This document shows, piece by piece, positions 14,368 through 19,581 of a stretch of DNA of 19,581 bases. A model generated the notes under the pieces. It made no database searches. It saw nothing but the letters and a program-made list of their open reading frames with translations, and was not told where the DNA came from. How positions within the stretch are numbered: the first letter of the stretch is position 1; the number at the start of each line of letters is the position of its first letter. The position numbers and the translations under genes are program-made. The DNA is from Candidatus Argoarchaeum ethanivorans (GTDB lineage Archaea; Halobacteriota; Methanosarcinia; Methanosarcinales; EX4572-44): contig CAJHIR010000008.1 in NCBI GenBank assembly GCA_905067535.1, positions 1-19,581 on the forward strand, written 5' to 3'.

Positions 14368-14451
14368 ATGCAGGATGAGAAGTTGGTTGAAGCCATCACA
14401 CGATATTTTCTGCACAACGAAGTTGTGCAGGTGCAACGAAATGCAGGATGA
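14368..14451 (+). CDS. Possible 27-codon leader ORF overlapping scpB
   Basis: The upstream copy of the scpB start opens a frame encoding MQDEKLVEAITRYFLHNE and nine more residues. It reads through the palindrome and ends at a TGA (14449-14451) inside the scpB start, overlapping it by 11 nt. The peptide YFLH also appears in the gltB1-gltB2 repeat ORF because both read TATTTTCTGCAC in the same frame. It may couple translation to scpB; direct evidence is lacking. Confidence 0.35.
   Translation: MQDEKLVEAITRYFLHNEVVQVQRNAG
14410..14430. repeat. 21-bp perfect palindrome before scpB
   Basis: The arms CTGCACAAC/GTTGTGCAG around GAA are identical to the copies at 3351-3371 and 3387-3407. It ends directly at the GGTG that begins the downstream scpB start copy. 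Confidence 0.93.
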
Positions 14452-15544
14452 AAAACTGGTTGAAGCCGCCCTTTTCGTGGCTGGAAAACCTGTTAGCGAT
14501 GTAGCACTTAAAAAAATTGTAGGTAGTCTCGCAAGAGCTAGAAGGGCAGTAGAAAATCTCATCTTCGAGTATCAACAGCGTGATACAGCTCTCGAAATCG
14601 TGGAGCTTGACAAAAAATATGTAATGCAGCTAAAACCAGAATATTCAAATCATGTTAAAACCGTATCGCCAAAGGAGATATCATCGCCTGCACTAAGAAC
14701 ACTCGCCATGATCGCATACCATCAGCCTGTAACACAGTCAAAACTTGTACAAATCAGGGGAAACGCCATTTATGACCATTTATCTGAACTAAAACAAAAA
14801 AATCTCATCACACCAAAACGTCATGGCAGAACATTTATATTAACCACGGGTGAAGCTTTTGCAGATTACTTTAACCTTAAAATCAATAATCAACAAGAGA
14901 TCAGGGAGAAAATTATCGAGCTTGCAAAGGAGCAAAATGTTGGACTGGATCGGTGGCTTCGCAAAAAACCATCCATTATAACAACCCCTATGTATGAAAG
15001 CCTCCTTACATACTGTGGTATTAAACAATTCCAGGTTTCAGACAAACTCTACACCAGTGGAGAGAATGTGGCAGAACTGGGTGATGCAACGGTAGTAGTA
15101 ATCAGCAGGGGATATGCTGAGCGCATAAGAGAACATTTTACAGGCGAGATAATAGAGGTCAGCGCTTCAACATTCAAAGATTTAATCGAATCAATGAAAA
15201 AATTAAAAAATTTTGCGAAAGAAAAAACAATAAACAAAAAAATAACTGAGATAACTGAGATGAAGGAACAATATATTGATAAGACAATAAGTCTCACGAC
15301 TGCTGTTTCACCCTCTACGAATATGGCGGTGGAGATTGCAAAAGAGCTTCGTCTCCCAATCTCGGCAAAAGGCAAAAAATTAGCCCCGGACTACAGCATC
15401 ACAACAGATGACATTAATGCTACAGATGGCACTTTAATACAGATACCAACGCATCAAAAAAACATCGATGTAATAGAGAGGATCAACGAGAGATACCGAA
15501 GCATCATCGACCAGATAAAACAAATCGAAGAAAGCTCGGGGTAA
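14441..15544 (+). CDS. scpB: Segregation and condensation protein B with long C-terminal extension
   Basis: ScpB is the dimeric winged-helix partner of ScpA in the SMC complex. Residues 1 to about 145 match the family: KLVEAALFVAGKPVS, then SPALRTLAMIAYHQPVTQSKL, then RGNAIYDHLSELKQKNLI, ending at TTGEAFADYFNL. Typical ScpB proteins are about 180-220 residues; this one has 367. The extra part (about 150-367) has a segment ELGDATVVVISRGYAERIREHF, a lysine-rich linker and a C-terminal coiled-coil-like helix. I do not recognise it as a named domain. The ATG at 14441 is the downstream copy of a duplicated start; a longer frame from 14375 only reads through the duplication out of frame and is rejected. 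Confidence 0.88.
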   Translation: MQDEKLVEAALFVAGKPVSDVALKKIVGSLARARRAVENLIFEYQQRDTALEIVELDKKYVMQLKPEYSNHVKTVSPKEISSPALRTLAMIAYHQPVTQSKLVQIRGNAIYDHLSELKQKNLITPKRHGRTFILTTGEAFADYFNLKINNQQEIREKIIELAKEQNVGLDRWLRKKPSIITTPMYESLLTYCGIKQFQVSDKLYTSGENVAELGDATVVVISRGYAERIREHFTGEIIEVSASTFKDLIESMKKLKNFAKEKTINKKITEITEMKEQYIDKTISLTTAVSPSTNMAVEIAKELRLPISAKGKKLAPDYSITTDDINATDGTLIQIPTHQKNIDVIERINERYRSIIDQIKQIEESSG

Positions 15545-15548
15545 ACAA

Positions 15549-15558
15549 TTATAATATC
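15549..15558 (+). promoter_or_regulatory. TATA-like element before the asparagine-synthetase-like gene
   Basis: TTATAATATC lies just after the scpB stop. A start about 25-27 nt downstream falls at or beside the ATG at 15582, and no ribosome binding site is visible, so a leaderless transcript is likely. Confidence 0.4.
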
Positions 15559-15581
15559 TTACAGATCATAGATCACAAAAT

Positions 15582-16436
15582 ATGTGCCAGATCGCGAGAG
15601 TTCCAGGAAAGAATAATCTAACTGAAGAAGAAACGATTGAAATACTGTCAAAGCTTCTTGTTCGAAGTGTAAAGAATCTGAGCTTTCCAAAAACTGCAAT
15701 TGCATTCTCCGGGGGTGTTGATAGCAGCCTCATTGCTTATCTGCTTGATAAAGTGTGTACTGTCGAACTCTTCACTACAAGTATAAAATCTTCACACGAC
15801 AGAGCAGCAGCCCCGAATGCAGCAGCAGCACTCCGGATGAGCGAACGACTGCACACACATCATCTCAGCGAAAGTGAGATTGAACGTACACTGCCAGAAC
15901 TGCTATCAGTTATTGGGTCTACCGATTTCTTTGATGTGAGTATCGCCTTTCCGTTATATATTGCAGCAAGGGAAGCCCATTATAAAGGCTACGAGGTGAT
16001 GTGTAGTGGCCAGGGTGCTGATGAGCTTTTTGCTGGATATAAACGCTATGAATCAATGGATAATGTAGAGCTTGAAAGAAACTTGATGAAGGACTTTTAT
16101 CAAATGTCGCATGTGAGTCTCGATAGAGACTATAAATCTTCAATGGCAAATAGAGTTGAACTTAGACTGCCTTTTCTTGATTGCGAGCTTACAGATTTCG
16201 TTTGCAAAATACCAGTTGAATTAAAGATAAAAAACAACATTCGAAAGTATATCCTCAGAAAGACTGCACAACCACTTGGACTACCGGAAGAGCTTGTGTG
16301 GGCTCATAAAAAAGCAGCACAATACAGCAGCGGTGTGTATAAGGCACTGGTTAGAATTGCAAGAAAGAATGGATATAAAAAAGGAGAGGTTCAACAATAT
16401 CTAAACAGTCTCGAGTCAGGATTTGCAACTATTTAG
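15582..16436 (+). CDS. Asparagine synthetase-like ATP-binding domain protein lacking glutaminase domain
   Basis: This 284-residue protein contains only the synthetase half of the AsnB family. The PP-loop SGGVDSS is at 43-49, CSGQGADELFAGYKRY at 141-156, and NRVELRLPFLD at 190-200. All are well kept, so it should adenylate a carboxylate and form an amide. The class II glutaminase domain of true AsnB (about 190 residues) is missing, so it would need free ammonia or another nitrogen donor. The N-terminus MCQIARVPG resembles the MCGIAGV start of glutaminase domains and may be a relic of a deleted one. The substrate is unknown: aspartate is possible, as is another carboxylate in cofactor or secondary metabolism. 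It follows scpB by 37 nt but probably has its own promoter. Confidence 0.78.
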   Translation: MCQIARVPGKNNLTEEETIEILSKLLVRSVKNLSFPKTAIAFSGGVDSSLIAYLLDKVCTVELFTTSIKSSHDRAAAPNAAAALRMSERLHTHHLSESEIERTLPELLSVIGSTDFFDVSIAFPLYIAAREAHYKGYEVMCSGQGADELFAGYKRYESMDNVELERNLMKDFYQMSHVSLDRDYKSSMANRVELRLPFLDCELTDFVCKIPVELKIKNNIRKYILRKTAQPLGLPEELVWAHKKAAQYSSGVYKALVRIARKNGYKKGEVQQYLNSLESGFATI

Positions 16437-16490
16437 AAGATGTTCATTTTTCATCGTTTTCCTCCAATTTTTGTCGTACTCTCTCTTTAC

Positions 16491-17120
16491 TCATTTTGTT
16501 GCCCTGATCACAACAAATGATCCTTCGCCGCAGCCTTCCCTCACTTGCTCAATATCTTTTATCTCAGCCAAATTATGAAAAATTGTTTGAGTAAAATTGA
16601 AACTCTTGAAACCTGCCTTTTTCAGGTTAAAGACAACTTCATTTACTGTATAAAAAGTAGCTATCCTGTAAAACACACTCTCTTTTTTATGTTGCTGATA
16701 TAATATCCCAACAGGGCTTTTTCGATCGACAAATCCAATTATCAGAAGCCCACCGGGTTTTAGCACCCGATATGCTTCCTCAAAAGCTGCTTCTATGTCG
16801 TCTACAAAGCAGATAGTAGTTACCATTAATGCAAAGTCAAACTGCGAATCATCAAAAGGAAGATTTTCAGCTACACAATCGATGACCTCAATGCCCCCCT
16901 TTCGAGCAATCTCACCCATCTTTCTTGATGGGTCAACCCCAACTTTAATGCCTAATGGTATTGCAAATCTGCCGCTTCCTACACCAATCTCAATGCCATT
17001 GTTACTTTTTGGCAATTGCCCCCTCATCGCCAGAAGCTCAGATTCAAAAACAAATTCGTTTTTTTCAAACCAATCTTCGTATTTGGACACATGTTCGTCA
17101 AAAGGCTTGGTTTTTGCCAC
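16491..17120 (-). CDS. Class I SAM-dependent methyltransferase
   Basis: This 209-residue protein has a Rossmann-type methyltransferase core. EIGVGSGRF (44-52) is motif I and VGVDPS (60-65) holds the SAM-ribose acid. ENLPFDDSQFDFALMVTTIC corresponds to motifs II-III and VLKPGGLLIIGF to post-III. It resembles the UbiE/Methyltransf_11 group, but the substrate cannot be told. The start is a GTG, with GGAG 8 nt upstream. It lies 17 nt after leuC on the same strand, so it is probably cotranscribed. The converging asparagine-synthetase-like gene ends 54 bp away, and the gap is T-rich on the plus strand. Confidence 0.85.
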   Translation of the reverse strand: MAKTKPFDEHVSKYEDWFEKNEFVFESELLAMRGQLPKSNNGIEIGVGSGRFAIPLGIKVGVDPSRKMGEIARKGGIEVIDCVAENLPFDDSQFDFALMVTTICFVDDIEAAFEEAYRVLKPGGLLIIGFVDRKSPVGILYQQHKKESVFYRIATFYTVNEVVFNLKKAGFKSFNFTQTIFHNLAEIKDIEQVREGCGEGSFVVIRATK

Positions 17121-17137
17121 GGTCTATTCTCCAAAAA

Positions 17138-18394
17138 TCAGCAAGATTTCAATCTTATTTCGCGCGGGTCTGCAATCTCTCCTTTTATTGCGCTTGCAGC
17201 AGCAGTTTCCGGTGATGCGAGGTAGATCAGTCCGCCTTTCCCCATGCGTCCTTTGAAGTTGCGATTGGCTGTTGAGAGGCATACTTCCCCATCCCCTATC
17301 ACACCCAGATGAGCGCCAAGACACGGCCCGCACCCAGGTGGTGCAATCATTGCCCCTGCTCTTACGAGTGCCTGGATATACCCCTTCTCCATAGCATCAA
17401 GAAGTATCTGTCTTGAAGCTGGTATCACAATGGTGCGGACACAAAACTTATTGTTTTTCGTGATTTTTGCTGCTGCTTCAATGTCTTCTAACCTGCCGTT
17501 GGTGCATGTCCCGATGAACACCTGGTCAACAGGTGTACCAACCACCTCACTTACCTGGCAGACATTATCCACCTGGTGAGGACATGCAACCAGTGGCTCA
17601 AGATCTGAAACATCCATGTTATATTCGCTAATGTAGTCAGCATTTTGGTCAGCATATACTGCGGTGTAGTTGTCCACTGCACACTTTTTTATGAATTCAA
17701 AGGTTTTCTTATCAGGAGTTATGACGCTGTTTTTTGCCCCCATCTCAATAGCCATATTGCAGAGTGTCATTCTGCCATCCATATTGAGGTGTTCTATTGC
17801 TTCACCATAGTATTCGATTGCCTGATAGGTCGCACCGTCAGATCCTATTCTCCCAACTACCATGAGTGCCATATCCTTAGCCGATGTTCCTGCTGGCAGT
17901 TTGCCATTGATCACGACTTTGATTGTTTTTGGAACTCTGAGCCATATTCTACCAGTCGCAAAGATCTCTGCCATATCAGTTGCACCAACACCTGTTGCAA
18001 ATGCACCAAACGCACCGTAAGTGCAGGTATGAGAATCCGCTCCAATGATAAGTTTCCCGGGAAGTGCAAACCCACGTTCCGGTAGAACCTGATGACATAC
18101 TCCTTCCCCAACATCATAATAGTTCACGATACCCTGCTCTTTAATCCAGCTTCTAATATCATGCTGAAGGTTTGCTGCTGTCTCATTATTGGCAGGAGCA
18201 AGATGATCGAAAGGGATGATAATTTTCTCCGGGTCAAAAACCTTTGAAACATTCATCTCTCTTAATGCCTTTACAGCAAGCACACTGGTTCCATCGTGTG
18301 CCATGGCAAAATCAACTCCTGCCTCGATAAAATCATCAGCAGATGCTTTTTCACCTGCTGCTCCGGATAGTATCTTCTCACTCACAGTTGGCAT
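17138..18394 (-). CDS. leuC: 3-isopropylmalate dehydratase/homoaconitase large subunit
   Basis: This 418-residue aconitase-family large subunit uses a [4Fe-4S] cluster to isomerise hydroxyacids. It serves leucine synthesis (LeuC) or 2-oxosuberate synthesis for coenzyme B (HacA). Cluster cysteines lie in the motifs IGTCTNGR and [11 protein letters not shown]. Other family blocks are [28 protein letters not shown] and [11 protein letters not shown]. The length is that of the archaeal type. LeuC and HacA differ mainly in specificity set by the small subunit, which is not in the window, so the pathway is undecided. The ATG at 18394 has only a weak AGG upstream. It begins 29 nt after tRNA-Gln on the same strand and is followed at once by the methyltransferase. 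Confidence 0.92.
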   Translation of the reverse strand: MPTVSEKILSGAAGEKASADDFIEAGVDFAMAHDGTSVLAVKALREMNVSKVFDPEKIIIPFDHLAPANNETAANLQHDIRSWIKEQGIVNYYDVGEGVCHQVLPERGFALPGKLIIGADSHTCTYGAFGAFATGVGATDMAEIFATGRIWLRVPKTIKVVINGKLPAGTSAKDMALMVVGRIGSDGATYQAIEYYGEAIEHLNMDGRMTLCNMAIEMGAKNSVITPDKKTFEFIKKCAVDNYTAVYADQNADYISEYNMDVSDLEPLVACPHQVDNVCQVSEVVGTPVDQVFIGTCTNGRLEDIEAAAKITKNNKFCVRTIVIPASRQILLDAMEKGYIQALVRAGAMIAPPGCGPCLGAHLGVIGDGEVCLSTANRNFKGRMGKGGLIYLASPETAAASAIKGEIADPREIRLKSC

Positions 18395-18423
18395 GGTTTA
18401 AAACCTGAAGAATCTGATTTGTA

Positions 18424-18496
18424 TAGCCCGGACAGGATTCGAACCTGTGTCGCAAGGTCCAGGGCCTTGCATGATTGACCCCTACACCACCGGGCT
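18424..18496 (-). tRNA. tRNA-Gln (CUG)
   Basis: The 73-nt minus-strand sequence folds as a complete tRNA. The acceptor stem is AGCCCGG/CCGGGCT with discriminator A73. The T arm is ACAGG-TTCGAAT-CCTGT. The anticodon stem is CAAGG/CCTTG with loop CCCTGGA, giving anticodon CUG. There is no intron and CCA is not encoded. Position 33 is C instead of the nearly universal U. The D stem has G10-U25 and a U13-U22 mismatch. It lies 29 nt upstream of leuC and may share its transcript. Confidence 0.95.
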
Positions 18497-18520
18497 TCAA
18501 TAGACATTATCACATCCTTC

Positions 18521-18533
18521 CTATTAATTAAAC
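18521..18533 (-). promoter_or_regulatory. Possible TATA region of tRNA-Gln
   Basis: On the minus strand AGTTTAATTAATAG lies about 25-37 nt before the tRNA 5' end, in an A/T-rich patch that otherwise lacks features. The position fits an archaeal TATA box for the tRNA and possibly for the following leuC. Confidence 0.35.
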
Positions 18534-18563
18534 TATTCGCATCTACGGGCTTTGGGACGAAAT

Positions 18564-19581
18564 TCATGAATATCCATGCCAGTGCAGCACCACGTCTCCC
18601 ATCACCTCCAGATACCCCACTCTTCGGATATTGTGCCCCACAAGCTTCAGCCGGGTTTCAATCTCCTTCCGCGAATCAAGTCTTTTTATCGAGCGGCTGC
18701 GCCAAACCGGCATTTCACAATCGTTTTGACCGTTTCCGAGATTGAACGCATATGATATTCTTCTAACCACTTTTGAGGATCTTGCCAGAGCGAATAAAGC
18801 ATATCATACCACCCAAGAGCCCCTTTATTCTTGAAAGTCACATTACTACGTGGTAAAAAGTATGGTATGGCGTTATTTTCCGAAACCAGATTAGTGATCC
18901 ATCGACACCCGTAAATACCATCTCCGAGAACTCCATCCAGATCGGGGTGGCAATCGAGTGTCTGGCCAAAAGCCTCCGGAAACATGGTAGTTTCTCCAAT
19001 CGAGTGATCTGGGCTTATGGATATACCTGAAATCAATTTATATTGAACTCCCACACCCATAACAACATAAGAGAACCCCATCTTTGCAGAATAGTTCGAT
19101 TTCGGAAAACTGTCGTCTGCCTGCTCCTTCCCTGCAGGGCTTGCAGACTTTGCTTTCTTGCGATCTTTATTAGAATTCTGTTTTTGTCGTAAATCGTGCG
19201 TAGTTCTCCTTATTCGAGGCGCTAAAACCAGTGCCATCGAACGAAAAAATCTCCTCTTTGCCCTCTACGCTTTCATTGGTTATCACTACGATTTCATCCA
19301 GAATTTTGTTTACAGGCTCTCGGTCGTATCCGCGCTCTATCGTTTTGTAAGAAAAATGACGGGCGATGTCCAATTTCTCCCGGAATAGAAGCAAAAACCC
19401 TTCAGCCAGCCTATTTGATGAGTTCACGTACGTCTGTAACAGTAGGGCTTTGGTGACGTCAGCCGGATCAGTTGCCGGTCTGCCAGGTCCCCGTTTTCTG
19501 GGCAATGTTCTCTCTTTTATCCGTTTATCCGCCTCATCGATAAGATCCCTTATGTTATCCAGATAATTAACCATCTCGTGG
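18564..19581 (-). pseudogene. Frameshifted IS transposase (DDE type), cut by the window edge
   Basis: Three consecutive frames together read as one DDE transposase. Frame 1 (from 19574 down to about 19190) has RKRGPGRPATDPADV and FSFDGTGFSASNK with the first Asp. Frame 2 (about 19190 to 18700) has GVLGDGIYGCRWI with the second Asp and HMRSISETVK with the Glu. Frame 3 (to the stop at 18564) has SIKRLDSRKEIETRLKLVGHNIRR, a typical transposase end. The shifts equal one extra base near 19190 and one lost base near 18700. The ATG at 19574 may not be the true start because the window ends here. Sequencing error or programmed frameshifting is possible, but two shifts favour a dead copy. I could not find terminal inverted repeats. 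Confidence 0.85.

Larger units (their letters stand above)
14357..14467 (+). repeat. 38-bp duplication of the scpB start around a palindrome
   Basis: Segments 14357-14394 and 14430-14467 match at 34 of 38 positions. Each starts with GGTG, contains ATG and encodes MQDEKLVEA; the three coding differences are all synonymous. The extra 73 bp include the palindrome at 14410-14430, preceded by TATTTT as in the gltB2 array. The design matches the insertion before gltB2 but is shorter and more diverged, so it is probably older. Confidence 0.9.

Noticed and set aside
14375..14440. Longer scpB start at 14375
   Set aside because: The added residues come from reading the duplicated start and palindrome out of their own frame. 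The family N-terminus begins at MQDEKLVEA (14441).

Overview
The window is archaeal and comes from a methanogen-related euryarchaeal lineage (a methanogen, ANME or alkane-oxidising relative). The evidence is methanopterin genes (mptA, mptD), a HdrB/HdrC-type protein, glutamate synthase split into three archaeal genes, a probable tetraether lipid synthase, preQ0 synthesis (queC), TATA-type promoters, and an archaeal tRNA-Gln without encoded CCA. I cannot assign a species from the sequence alone.

Layout. 1-483: non-coding, with a hairpin, a dispersed intergenic repeat and a TATA promoter. 484-7058 (+): a nitrogen assimilation block of HdrB-HdrC fusion, gltB1 (glutaminase), gltB2 (ferredoxin plus FMN synthase), gltB3 (GXGXG domain) and glnA; its last gene probably has its own promoter. 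7059-7360: non-coding, with a second copy of the dispersed repeat. 7361-9967: four genes of GTP-derived cofactor and base pathways, mptD (+), queC (-), moaC (+), mptA (-). 10160-12462 (+): a small terpene-cyclase-fold repeat protein followed by a Tes-like radical SAM enzyme. 12482-13255 (-): a SAM hydroxide adenosyltransferase. 13256-13620: non-coding, with clustered hairpins and the scpA promoter. 13621-16436 (+): scpA, scpB with a long C-terminal extension, and an asparagine-synthetase-like domain without a glutaminase domain. 16491-18496 (-): a class I methyltransferase, the large subunit of isopropylmalate dehydratase/homoaconitase, and tRNA-Gln(CUG). 18564-19581 (-): a frameshifted IS transposase running to the window edge.

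How the genes fit together. GlnA and GltB1-B2-B3 form the GS/GOGAT ammonia assimilation route. The HdrB-HdrC fusion sits at the head of the same block and keeps all ligands for two noncubane and two cubane iron-sulphur clusters, so it may carry electrons to or from the synthase (inference).

The least ordinary signal is a family of short palindromes at gene starts. Between gltB1 and gltB2, a 446-bp segment with six 51-bp palindromic repeats is bracketed by a 35-bp direct duplication of the gltB2 start (ribosome binding site, ATG and first codons). Between scpA and scpB, the same palindrome is bracketed by a 38-bp duplication of the scpB start. Upstream of mptA the start region is also duplicated. 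In all three places the extra start opens a small frame that ends overlapping the true start codon. This suggests a recurrent element that duplicates translation starts and leaves a coupled leader ORF.
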